The translations under genes were made by a program, and so were the position numbers. From SZAS-79 sp965279075 (GTDB lineage Bacteria > Pseudomonadota > Gammaproteobacteria > Burkholderiales > SG8-39): a stretch of 64,000 nucleotides of DNA. The notes under the pieces were generated by a model. The model saw only the letters and a program-made list of their open reading frames with translations, made no database searches and had not been told where the DNA came from. Shown in pieces: positions 31,893-40,095 of the stretch; position 1 is the first letter of the stretch; each line of letters opens with the position of its first letter. The stretch lies in contig CBDIHI010000010.1 in assembly GCA_965279075.1 (NCBI GenBank), forward strand, positions 310,001 through 374,000, written 5' to 3'.

Positions 31893-33914
31893 TCACCCCG
31901 CCCAGGCGCCCACTTCGAGCCAGGTGCTCTGGTAGGTCGCGCCTTCGCCGATGTCGGTATAGCGATCCGAGCACAGCATGTTGATCGTGCCGAAGACCGC
32001 TTCGTCGTCGGGGCGCTGGCCGGGCACCAGCACAACGCCCGGCTGGATCTCGTCGGCCACGCGCAGCACGAGGCCGATGCGGCCCCGGTCGTTGAACAAG
32101 GCCACCTTCTGCCCGTCGACGAGTTTTCTTGCCGCGGCGTCCTTTGGGTGCAGCACACACCAGGGCTGTCCTTCGCGTCCGCGCAGGAACGACACGCCGG
32201 AGTAGGCCGTGTGCGGCTGGAAGTAGGAGGGCGCGGTCAGGAGGCGCAACGGCCAGCGCGCGGCTTCCTGCTCGTCCACGGGATCGGGCTGCCAGTCCGG
32301 CAGCGGCGAGAGGCCGAGCGCCTTGACCTGCTCGGAATAGACCTCCAGCTTGCCTGAGGGCGTGGCGAACTTCTGCACGCCTTCGGGCTTGACCTTGATC
32401 GGGCCGGCGTCGACGACCTGCGAGGCGTCGAGCGCAGTGGGTCCCTTGCCCCCGCGCAGCAGCAGGCCGAGCATCTGCACCTCGCTCATGTCGAACACGG
32501 GGTCGGTCAGGCCCATGCGCTTGGCGAGCGCCTTGGTCACGGCCGTGTTGGAGCGCGCCTCGCCGACGGGCGCAACCGCCGCCTTCGCGTACTGCATGTA
32601 GTAGCAGCCATACGAGCGGTAGAAGTCTTCGGTCTCGAGGTAGATCGCCGAAGGCAGCACGATGTCGGCGTATTTCGCGGTGACGGTCATGAACGGCGTG
32701 TGGACGACCGTGAAGAGGTCCTCGCGCTCGAGCCCGCGCCGGACCTTGCCGACTTCGGGGCAGGTGACCGCGGGGTTGTTGGCGGCGATGAACAGGGCGT
32801 GGATCGGCGGGTTGGCCATGTTGAGCAGGGCCTCGCCGAGGCGCAGGTGGTTCACCGTGCGCGTGCTCGCCGGCCCGGAAGGCTTGCGCACAGCGTTGTA
32901 GTCGAGGCTGATCGAGCTTGCCGTCAGCAGCAGTGCGCCGCCGCCGTGCACGCCGTACGCGCCGGTGATCGCCGGCAGTACCAGCACGGCCCGCAACGCC
33001 TGGCCGCCCTGCACGAGGCGGGTCATGCCTTCGCCCAGGCGGATGAAGGATTTCTTCGAGGCAGCGTACATCGCGGCGAAGCGCTCGATGTCGGCCACCG
33101 GCACGCCCGTGATCTTCGACGTTGCTTCGGGCGTGTAGCGCGGCAGGACGTCCTTTTCCAGCTTGTCGAATCCGAGCGTGTTGGCTTCCAGATACGCGCG
33201 GTCGCATTTGCCGTCGCGCACCAGGATGTGCGCCACGCCGAGGGCCAGCGCCGCGTCGGTGCCGATGTTGATCGGGATGTGCCAGTCGGCGCGTTCGGCG
33301 GTCTTGGTCCGGCGCGGATCGATGACGACGACTTTCACGCCGCGCTTCTTCGCCTTCTCGACCAGCGTCCACACGTGCACGTTCACCGCCATCAGGTCCG
33401 CGCCCCAGGACACGATGAACTCCGCGTCCGCAACCGCCTCCGGGTCGGCGCCGCCGATCGGGCCCATGGTCAGGTCCCAGGCCGTTTCGCAGCAGCTGTC
33501 GCACACAGTGCCGGCTGCGAGGCGCGTGGCACCCAGAGCGTGGAAGAGCCCGCCGGTGAGGCCGCGGTTGATGAGGCCCTGGTGTGCGCTGTAGGCGTAG
33601 CCGAGGAGGGCCGTGGGGCCGTGCTCGGCAATGGTCTTTTTCCAGCGGGCGGCGATCTCGTCGAGCGCAGTGTCCCACGAGATCGGCTCGAACTTGCCCT
33701 CTCCCTTCTTGCCGGTCCGGCGCAGCGGCGTAGTCAGGCGCTCGGGCGAGTGGACGAGGTCCGTGTCGCGGTTGACCTTGGCGCAGGCGAAGCCCGCAGT
33801 GAACGGCTGGTCGGGATCACCCTCGATTTTGGTGACGCGGCCGTTGTCGACCGTCGCGATCAGCGAGCACATGTCGGGACAATCGTGTCCGCATACGACG
33901 CGAACGGTGTTCAT
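31893..33914 (-). CDS. Molybdopterin-containing oxidoreductase, formate dehydrogenase/DMSO reductase family
   Basis: 673 residues from the ATG at 33914, with GGAG 7 nt upstream. The N-terminal [4Fe-4S] site has Cys8, Cys12, Cys16 and Cys44. The molybdopterin-binding core includes WGADLMAVNVHVW, VVVIDPRRTKTAERADWHIPI and the C-terminal FGTINMLCSD region. No twin-arginine or Sec signal is present, so the enzyme is cytoplasmic. The TVCDSCCET stretch near 145-153 could carry the metal ligand. It is shorter than formate dehydrogenase alpha subunits and has no electron-transfer subunit beside it. Many such lone oxidoreductases have no assigned substrate. It ends upstream of the MocR gene. Confidence 0.88.
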   Translation of the reverse strand: MNTVRVVCGHDCPDMCSLIATVDNGRVTKIEGDPDQPFTAGFACAKVNRDTDLVHSPERLTTPLRRTGKKGEGKFEPISWDTALDEIAARWKKTIAEHGPTALLGYAYSAHQGLINRGLTGGLFHALGATRLAAGTVCDSCCETAWDLTMGPIGGADPEAVADAEFIVSWGADLMAVNVHVWTLVEKAKKRGVKVVVIDPRRTKTAERADWHIPINIGTDAALALGVAHILVRDGKCDRAYLEANTLGFDKLEKDVLPRYTPEATSKITGVPVADIERFAAMYAASKKSFIRLGEGMTRLVQGGQALRAVLVLPAITGAYGVHGGGALLLTASSISLDYNAVRKPSGPASTRTVNHLRLGEALLNMANPPIHALFIAANNPAVTCPEVGKVRRGLEREDLFTVVHTPFMTVTAKYADIVLPSAIYLETEDFYRSYGCYYMQYAKAAVAPVGEARSNTAVTKALAKRMGLTDPVFDMSEVQMLGLLLRGGKGPTALDASQVVDAGPIKVKPEGVQKFATPSGKLEVYSEQVKALGLSPLPDWQPDPVDEQEAARWPLRLLTAPSYFQPHTAYSGVSFLRGREGQPWCVLHPKDAAARKLVDGQKVALFNDRGRIGLVLRVADEIQPGVVLVPGQRPDDEAVFGTINMLCSDRYTDIGEGATYQSTWLEVGAWAG

Positions 33915-34029
33915 GGCGAAGCTCCGATTATTTTGTTGGAGGCCGTAGCGTACCTGCCCGGCGCTGCGGCGCAAGGACCGCTTTGTGCCGGGCGCGATGC
34001 CACCTGCGGCCGGGGTTCGCCCCGCCCGT

Positions 34030-34035
34030 TAGAAT
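34030..34035 (+). promoter_or_regulatory. -10 element implying a leaderless transcript
   Basis: TAGAAT at 34030-34035 lies only 6 nt before the ATG at 34042, and no ribosome-binding site is visible between. If it is the -10, transcription starts at the start codon. The -35 is not evident. Confidence 0.35.
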
Positions 34036-34041
34036 CGGGCC

Positions 34042-35727
34042 ATGTCCGCACCCGACCTCATCCTGCACAACGGCCGTGTGCACACGCTCGACGCGGGGAC
34101 CCGAACGGTCGAGGCCCTTGCCGTGCGTGGCGGTGAAATCGCTTTCGCCGGGAGCAGCGCCGAAGCGCTCGCGCTGCGCGGGCCCGCCACACGCCTGGTC
34201 GACCTCGAAGGCCGCACCGTCGTGCCCGGCTTCTTCGACGCCCACCCGCACCTCGACCGCATGGGCCTGCGCGACCTGTGCGGCGTCCGGATCGCGCACT
34301 GTCGTTCCGTCGCGGAAATGTGCGCCGCCGTGCGCGAGGCCGCAGCGCATACGCCCCCCGGGGAGTGGATCGTCACGCTGCCGATGGGGGCGCCGCCCGA
34401 GGACTACGTGTTCGAGCCCGGCCAGCTGGCGGAGGGGCGCTTCCCCGATCGGCATGACCTCGACCGCGCGGCGCCCGATCATCCGGTCTACATCCGCTCG
34501 CCCTGGGGCTGGTGGAGCCGGCTGCCGCTGCCTTCGGTGGCCAACAGTCGCGCACTCGCGCTGGCGGGCGTCACGCGCGAAACCGAGGCGCCGCCAAAGG
34601 TCGAGATCGTGAAGGACGCGGCCGGAGAGCCGACGGGGGTCTTCCTCGAGCGCAACTGGGCGCCGATCCTCGAGTACACGCTCTTCCAGTGCGTGCCGCG
34701 CTTCACCTACGAGGATCGCTACGAGGGGTTGCGATACGCGACGCGTGCGGCCAGCGCCGCCGGGATCACCGCCGCCTTCGAGGGCCACGGCGTCACGCCG
34801 CAGGTGATCGACGCATACCGGCGGCTGGAGGCGGCGGGCGAACTCACGCTGCGGATGCAGTTGCCCTTGTCGGTACCCAGCGCCGCGTTCGGCGATGCCA
34901 AGGTGGCATCGCTGCTGGGTCACTGGGCACCGCGCCTCGCGGGGCAGGGCTGTGATGCGGGCACGGCCGGCCTGCTCAGGGAAGAGGGGCTGTGCCTCGA
35001 CGTGGCCGACCCGAACACCGCACGCATCATCGCGAGCGGCTATCCGTACGAGCAGTGGGCGGGGCACTTCTACCAGTCGCTGCCCCACGATCGGCTGGTG
35101 GCGCTGGGGCTCGAGGCGGCGAGGCTCGGCTTGCGCGTCTGCACGCTGGTCTGCTACGAACTGGAGCGCGTGCTGCGTGCTTTCGAGGAGATCGACGCGC
35201 AGGTGTCGATCCGCGACCGGCGCTGGGTGGCCGTGCACGTGACCGAGGCCACGCCACAGCAGGTCGCGCGCATCAAGGCGCTGGGGCTGGTGGCGACCGT
35301 GACGCCGAACTTCATGTACATGGCGAAGGACCGCTTCAACCTGCAGGCCCTGGGCGCGCGCGGGACGCCGATCCGGGAACTGCTCGACGCCGGCATCCCG
35401 GTGGCGCTGTCGACCGACGGCGTGCCGCACTCGATGCTGTTCGCGATGTGGGAGGCGCTGGCGCGCTGGGACAACGACGGCAAGGCGGCGCTGGGCGAGA
35501 GCCGCCTGACGCGGCTCGAAGCCCTCCGGCTCTCGACCGTGGCCGGTCACTACCTCACCTGGGACGAAGGCCGCCGCGGTCCGCTTTCTCTGGGGATGAC
35601 TGCCGATTTTGCAGTGCTGGGCGAAGATCCACTCGAGTGCAGCCTGGATCGCATCCGTCATATCGAAGTCCTGCGGACCTTCGTCGCCGGGCGCGAGGTG
35701 TACGGGCCGCGACCCGCATCCGGCTAG
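34042..35727 (+). CDS. YtcJ-like metal-dependent amidohydrolase (amidohydrolase 3 family)
   Basis: 561 residues. The N-terminal beta-sandwich (LILHNGRVHTLDAG) leads to the metal motif H-x-H in FFDAHPHLD (His68, His70). HVTEATPQQVARIKALG and LSTDGVPHS carry later metal-site residues, and the C-terminal LSLGMTADFAVLGEDPL is standard. Enzymes of this group hydrolyse amide or cyclic amide bonds and include N-substituted formamide deformylases, but substrates differ widely. No signal peptide. It stands alone between two minus-strand units and is convergent with the amidase gene (8 nt apart). Confidence 0.88.
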   Translation: MSAPDLILHNGRVHTLDAGTRTVEALAVRGGEIAFAGSSAEALALRGPATRLVDLEGRTVVPGFFDAHPHLDRMGLRDLCGVRIAHCRSVAEMCAAVREAAAHTPPGEWIVTLPMGAPPEDYVFEPGQLAEGRFPDRHDLDRAAPDHPVYIRSPWGWWSRLPLPSVANSRALALAGVTRETEAPPKVEIVKDAAGEPTGVFLERNWAPILEYTLFQCVPRFTYEDRYEGLRYATRAASAAGITAAFEGHGVTPQVIDAYRRLEAAGELTLRMQLPLSVPSAAFGDAKVASLLGHWAPRLAGQGCDAGTAGLLREEGLCLDVADPNTARIIASGYPYEQWAGHFYQSLPHDRLVALGLEAARLGLRVCTLVCYELERVLRAFEEIDAQVSIRDRRWVAVHVTEATPQQVARIKALGLVATVTPNFMYMAKDRFNLQALGARGTPIRELLDAGIPVALSTDGVPHSMLFAMWEALARWDNDGKAALGESRLTRLEALRLSTVAGHYLTWDEGRRGPLSLGMTADFAVLGEDPLECSLDRIRHIEVLRTFVAGREVYGPRPASG

Positions 35728-35735
35728 CGTGGTTT

Positions 35736-37109
35736 TCAGCTAAGGGCGATAGGGGGCCAGGGCGCCTCAACCGATTGTGCGCTTTCATACTGCAATGCGA
35801 GGTCGAGAACCTGCTCGTCCGCGCCAAACCGGCCGACCAACTGGAAGCCAATCGGCATGCCCTCGCGCGAGGGCGCGCAGGGCACCGAAATCGCCGGATG
35901 ACCGCAGGCATTCACCCAGCCGGCGTAAACGGCATGCCCGCGCGGCCCGACGGGTTGGCCGTCGATCGCCTCTGGATATTGTTGGTCCGCAGCCCACGGG
36001 AGCGCCGCAGCGCTCGGGGTCATGATGAATTCGACGTTCGCAAATGCTTCGGTGACGATGCGACGCAGGGCCTCGATCAGGTCCAGTCCCGCGAGATAGC
36101 GCGCTGCGGGCACCCTGCGGCCCTCTTCAGCGATAGAGCGCCAGCGCTCCGCGGCAAGGTGTGCTTTTGCAGGATGTGCGTCGAGGATGTATGCGACACC
36201 CACCTGTCCAAGCAGCGGCCAGAACTCGGTGAGCGGGCCGACATCGAAGGGGAGGTCCCCTTCGACGACCTGCGCACCCAGGGCTTCAAGCATCCGGGCC
36301 GCAGCGTTGGTGCTCGCCAGCACTTGTGGGTCGATGGGCGCATTGCCGAACCGGGGTACGTAAAGGATTCGAGGTGGATCAGCATTCGGACGGGGATCGG
36401 GCCCATACAGGGATTTCCGGTCGGAGCGGTCGGGACGGGCGACTGCGTCGAATATCAGTCTGCAGTCCGCAACCGAACGAGCGATCGGGCCGATGACTTC
36501 CATGTCAAGCAGGATCTGGGGCAGGCTCGGCCCGCGCGCCACACGGCCAATGCTCGGCTTGAGCCCGACCAGGCCAGCGTGGCTGGCAGGGCGGCGGATC
36601 GACCCGCCGCCGTCCGTCCCGAGAGCAAAGGCCCCCAACCCGGCCGCGATCGAAGCCACTGCACCGCCCGAGGATCCTCCCGGCGTGAGCGCGGGGTTCC
36701 ACGGATTGCGAGTGACGCCAAAGAGCGGGTTGTTGGTGTAGCCCTCGAGTGTGAATTCGGGCACGTTGGTCTTGCCTATGACGATTGCTCCCGCGGCGCG
36801 CAATCGCGCAACCGGCAGTTCGTCCTGAGAAGGTACGTAGTCCTGCAGCATGCGGCTGCCCCATGTGCAGGGCAGTCCGCCCACAAGGATGCTGTCCTTG
36901 ACGGTGAAAGGTACGCCGTCAAGGGCGCTGAGCGGCCGTCCGGCATGGAACCTCTCTGACGATTCGCGCGCGGCCGCCATCGCACCGGGATTACGCGCGA
37001 TGATCGCATTCAGGTGCGGATTGATCCGTTCGATGCGCTTGTCCAGAGCTTCGAGTACATCGACCGGGTCGGTCTCGCGCGCAGTGTATGCGGCGGCGAG
37101 ATCGCGCAA
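35736..37109 (-). CDS. Amidase (amidase-signature family)
   Basis: 457 residues if started at TTG 37109; no ATG or GTG exists near the expected start. The only ATG (37229) would overlap dctM by 97 nt, so the start is uncertain. The Ser-cisSer-Lys triad is visible: Lys71 (VPFTVKDS), the Ser pair in PGGSSGGAV (146-147) and nucleophile Ser170 in DGGGSIRRPA. The family hydrolyses aliphatic and aromatic amides, including carbamoyl or urea-like bonds in N-heterocycle breakdown. As last gene after dctM in a unit with hydantoinase and TRAP genes, it may hydrolyse the linear amide formed by the hydantoinase (inference). Confidence 0.88.
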   Translation of the reverse strand: MRDLAAAYTARETDPVDVLEALDKRIERINPHLNAIIARNPGAMAAARESSERFHAGRPLSALDGVPFTVKDSILVGGLPCTWGSRMLQDYVPSQDELPVARLRAAGAIVIGKTNVPEFTLEGYTNNPLFGVTRNPWNPALTPGGSSGGAVASIAAGLGAFALGTDGGGSIRRPASHAGLVGLKPSIGRVARGPSLPQILLDMEVIGPIARSVADCRLIFDAVARPDRSDRKSLYGPDPRPNADPPRILYVPRFGNAPIDPQVLASTNAAARMLEALGAQVVEGDLPFDVGPLTEFWPLLGQVGVAYILDAHPAKAHLAAERWRSIAEEGRRVPAARYLAGLDLIEALRRIVTEAFANVEFIMTPSAAALPWAADQQYPEAIDGQPVGPRGHAVYAGWVNACGHPAISVPCAPSREGMPIGFQLVGRFGADEQVLDLALQYESAQSVEAPWPPIALS

Positions 37110-37132
37110 GGACAGGCGCCAGGCCTGCGCGG

Positions 37133-38428
37133 CTACATCTGCGCCGGTAGCCAGAGGACCACCTTGGGTACGTAGATGAGGAAGATCGTGAACAGGATCA
37201 TGATGAGCGCAAAGGGGAGGGCGCCCCAAATCGCATCCTCAATGCCGCCCTTGTCCGGACGAATTCCATGGACGACAAACAGATTCATCCCGACGGGCGG
37301 GGTAATCAGGCCCAGTTCGCACATCAGAACGATGAAGATGCCGAACCAGATCGGGTCTACGCCAAGCGCGATGACAATCGGGTAGGTGAGCGGAATCGTG
37401 GCCACCTGCATGGAGAGCACATCCATGAACATGCCGAGGATCAGGTAGAACACGATCAACGCAAGGATCATGGTCGTTGCGGTCAAGCCCAGCGAGACCA
37501 CCCACTTGGTCATCTGCTCTGCGACGCCGGTGAGCGCGATGGTGAGGTTGAGCACGAATGCGGCAGCGATGATTAACAGGATCATCCCACTGATCCGGGC
37601 GGTCTGCTGGAAGCAGTTCTTGAGCAGGTCCAGCGACAGCCTGCCGCTTCCCCACGTAAAGGCCAGCGCGATCACGACGCCGAGCGCAGCGGATTCGGTG
37701 GCGGTCGCGATCCCGAAGTACAGGCTCCCCATGACCACGCCGAATACGACAACCGGCGGCACGAGATTGATCAGCAGTTTCATCCGCGCGGCGAGCGGCA
37801 CGGCGGCTTCTTTTGACATCTTTTCGGAACCGCGGATCATGTGCGTTATGAGGATGTACCCCATGAAGCTGAGCGTCAGCAGGATCCCGGGGATGATGCC
37901 GGCGATGAACAGCTTGCCGATGGAATTGTTGGTCAGCGACCCGTAGACGATCATGTTGACGCTGGGCGGGATCAGGATCCCGAGCGTACCGCCGGCGGCC
38001 AGGGACCCCAGAGAATCGCGCATCGAGTAGCCGCGCGCGTGCAGCGAGGGCAACGCCACTGTACCCACAGTCGCCGCGGTGGCGACGGAGGATCCGGAAG
38101 TTGCCGCAAACAGAGCGCAGCATCCGATGTTGGTGTGCAGTAACCCCCCCGGCAGGCGGGCGAGCCACGCAGACAGCGCCATGTACATCTTGTCGGCGAT
38201 GCCGCTGCGCAGCAGCAGTTCGCCAAGCAGCACGAAAAGAGGGATCGACGTGAGCAGGTTCTCGTTGCCCACGCCCCAGATCACCGAAGCCATCGAATTC
38301 ATGAACGGCATGCCAAATGCGAGCACGCCCCCGCCGACGCCGACGATCAGCATCGACGCCGCGATCGGGATGCCGATCAACATCATCCCGATCATGAGAA
38401 AGAAGGCGATGATCGTCGCGGCGATCAC
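37133..38428 (-). CDS. dctM: TRAP transporter large permease
   Basis: 431 residues from GTG 38428, which overlaps the dctQ stop as GTGA; the residues upstream in the frame are a shadow of dctQ. About 12 hydrophobic segments are readable, with the family marks IPLFVLLGELLLRSGIA, ATSGSSVATAATVG, LAAGGTLGILIPPSV and the C-terminal LGLITPPVGMNLFVV. It is the sodium-driven elevator component of a TRAP importer and works with DctQ and the periplasmic receptor DctP encoded just upstream. The amidase gene follows. Confidence 0.95.
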   Translation of the reverse strand: MIAATIIAFFLMIGMMLIGIPIAASMLIVGVGGGVLAFGMPFMNSMASVIWGVGNENLLTSIPLFVLLGELLLRSGIADKMYMALSAWLARLPGGLLHTNIGCCALFAATSGSSVATAATVGTVALPSLHARGYSMRDSLGSLAAGGTLGILIPPSVNMIVYGSLTNNSIGKLFIAGIIPGILLTLSFMGYILITHMIRGSEKMSKEAAVPLAARMKLLINLVPPVVVFGVVMGSLYFGIATATESAALGVVIALAFTWGSGRLSLDLLKNCFQQTARISGMILLIIAAAFVLNLTIALTGVAEQMTKWVVSLGLTATTMILALIVFYLILGMFMDVLSMQVATIPLTYPIVIALGVDPIWFGIFIVLMCELGLITPPVGMNLFVVHGIRPDKGGIEDAIWGALPFALIMILFTIFLIYVPKVVLWLPAQM

Positions 38429-39000
38429 TGTCCTGCTCCCGCGGCGCTGCGCTGGGCGAGGTCGTCGAGTTCTTCCTTGAGTTCCTCCTTCGCGCTCTTG
38501 GGATGGAATTCGGCGTTCAGAACGTCGATGCGCCGGGCAAACAGGAGATAAGTGGCGCGCGCGGCAAATCCGACCGCCACGAACATGAATATGACCAGTC
38601 CGGCATACCACAGGCTCTGCGGCCAGATCAGCGGGGTCGCCCACGGTGTCTGCGCTGTGCTCCCGTACTGCAGGCTTTCCTGCAGCACGCGCAACGAAAC
38701 GACCACGAACAGTACCGCCATCGCGGCAAGGAGCATGCTGGAGACCCAGTTGAGTACGGCCTTGGTTCCACGGGAGAACAGTTCGTGGAACACGTCCACA
38801 CGGATATGGTTTCGTCCGGCAAGCGCGAGGCTGAATGCGATTGTCGAGCCGATCGCAAGCGAGTAGCCGCCCAGTTCATCCGCGCCCTGGATCGAGAAAT
38901 TGAACAGCTTCCTCGCCATGGTTTCGATTGTCACCACGACCGAGAGGGTAAGGAAAATGATGCCGAACAGGTTGGCGAGAATCGATTCAAGGCGGCGCAT
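38425..39000 (-). CDS. dctQ: TRAP transporter small permease
   Basis: 191 residues with four hydrophobic segments (about 7-28, 45-62, 88-108, 128-150) and a charged, Glu/Lys-rich C-terminal tail. The segments ADELGGYSLAIGSTIAFSLALAGRNHIRVDV and SLWYAGLVIFMFVAVGF are typical of DctQ. It pairs with DctM in the membrane. It lies 57 nt after dctP and overlaps dctM by 4 nt. Confidence 0.93.
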   Translation of the reverse strand: MRRLESILANLFGIIFLTLSVVVTIETMARKLFNFSIQGADELGGYSLAIGSTIAFSLALAGRNHIRVDVFHELFSRGTKAVLNWVSSMLLAAMAVLFVVVSLRVLQESLQYGSTAQTPWATPLIWPQSLWYAGLVIFMFVAVGFAARATYLLFARRIDVLNAEFHPKSAKEELKEELDDLAQRSAAGAGQ

Positions 39001-39057
39001 GGCTTGCTCCTTCGCGCCCCGTGGCGGACCGGCCGCCCCGTGGCGGTGTCCGGCTTT

Positions 39058-40095
39058 CTAGTTGAACCCGATGATCGGGCCGACGGTTTTCTTCCAGCCT
39101 GCGGAACATCCGGGGTTCGATTTATCGCAGACCTCGGCCCACGCGGGGAAGGAAAGCTCGCGCACCGATTTCTTCACGATGTCCAGGTCCGCGGCGGTCA
39201 CCGGCACGTTCACCATGGTGAATTTCTTGCCTGTCGTGCAGGGGTCCTTCCCGATGTTGCAGTTGGAGGCGTCGACGAAGAGTTCCTCGGAGTACTTCCA
39301 TACTTCATCGACGAACGTGTCGAACGCGGCTTTCAGTTTCGCCTGCTGGTCGGGCTTCAGCTTGTTCCACGCCGGCATCGTGATGGCGTAGCCGTTCAGG
39401 GCGATCTGCACGCCGATCGGCAGGTAGTGCGTGCTGACCTCGGGCCAGCCGGCGGAATTGGCCGAGCTGGGACCGGTCACGGCACAGTCGACCACGCCCA
39501 GGGACAGGCTCTGGTGCGTTTCGGCAAACGCGATTGGCACCGGGGTTCCTCCGACCGACTGCACGAATTTCGCGAGGTTCTGGTCATAGACGCGAACCTT
39601 GAGTCCTTTCAGGTCGGCGAGCTTGGCGATGGGCTTCTTGCAGAAGAATACCTGCGGCCCGAACGGCCAGATGCCGAGGAGCTTGACGCCGAACTGCTGC
39701 TGCAGGCGCTGGTCGAGTGTCGCGGAGTAGGCGTTGGCCACGGCGCGCCCGGTCTTGTAGTCCGGGTTGAGGCCGACGAGGTCGAGGCCGAGGATGGTCG
39801 GCTCGTCGCGGGAGTTCTGCGACATGCGCAACGACGCCATTTCGAACAACCCGGCTTTCATCACGCGCAGCTGGTCGGTGTCCTTGATGCCGAGCGTGTC
39901 GATCGGCTTGTACTCGACCTCGATCGGCAACCCGGTCTTTTGCGCCAGCGTCTCGAAGAACGGCTGCTCCTTGTTCTTCTGGATCAGTCCGGTCGCGAGC
40001 GGCTGGCCCATTACCTTGAGTTTGAGTTTCTCCTGCGCTTGGGCGCCGCCGGAAAAGGCGGCGAAGACCAATGCGGCTGCAATAAGGTGCTTCAT
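39058..40095 (-). CDS. dctP: TRAP transporter periplasmic receptor (DctP family)
   Basis: 345 residues from the ATG at 40095, sharing one base with the hydantoinase stop (TGATG) and preceded by GGGAG. The signal peptide ends AQA at residues 18-20. LKGLKVRVYDQNLAKFVQSVGGTPVPIAF holds the conserved Arg and the G-x-x-P/V-x-P segment of DctP receptors; DCAVTGPSSANSAGW and YAITMPAWNKL follow. Extra cysteines occur near the C-terminus (SNCNIGKDPC, CDKSNPGC), which could form disulfides and are unusual for the family. TRAP receptors bind organic acids, usually through that arginine. The ligand here is probably the hydantoinase-pathway substrate. Confidence 0.93.
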   Translation of the reverse strand: MKHLIAAALVFAAFSGGAQAQEKLKLKVMGQPLATGLIQKNKEQPFFETLAQKTGLPIEVEYKPIDTLGIKDTDQLRVMKAGLFEMASLRMSQNSRDEPTILGLDLVGLNPDYKTGRAVANAYSATLDQRLQQQFGVKLLGIWPFGPQVFFCKKPIAKLADLKGLKVRVYDQNLAKFVQSVGGTPVPIAFAETHQSLSLGVVDCAVTGPSSANSAGWPEVSTHYLPIGVQIALNGYAITMPAWNKLKPDQQAKLKAAFDTFVDEVWKYSEELFVDASNCNIGKDPCTTGKKFTMVNVPVTAADLDIVKKSVRELSFPAWAEVCDKSNPGCSAGWKKTVGPIIGFN

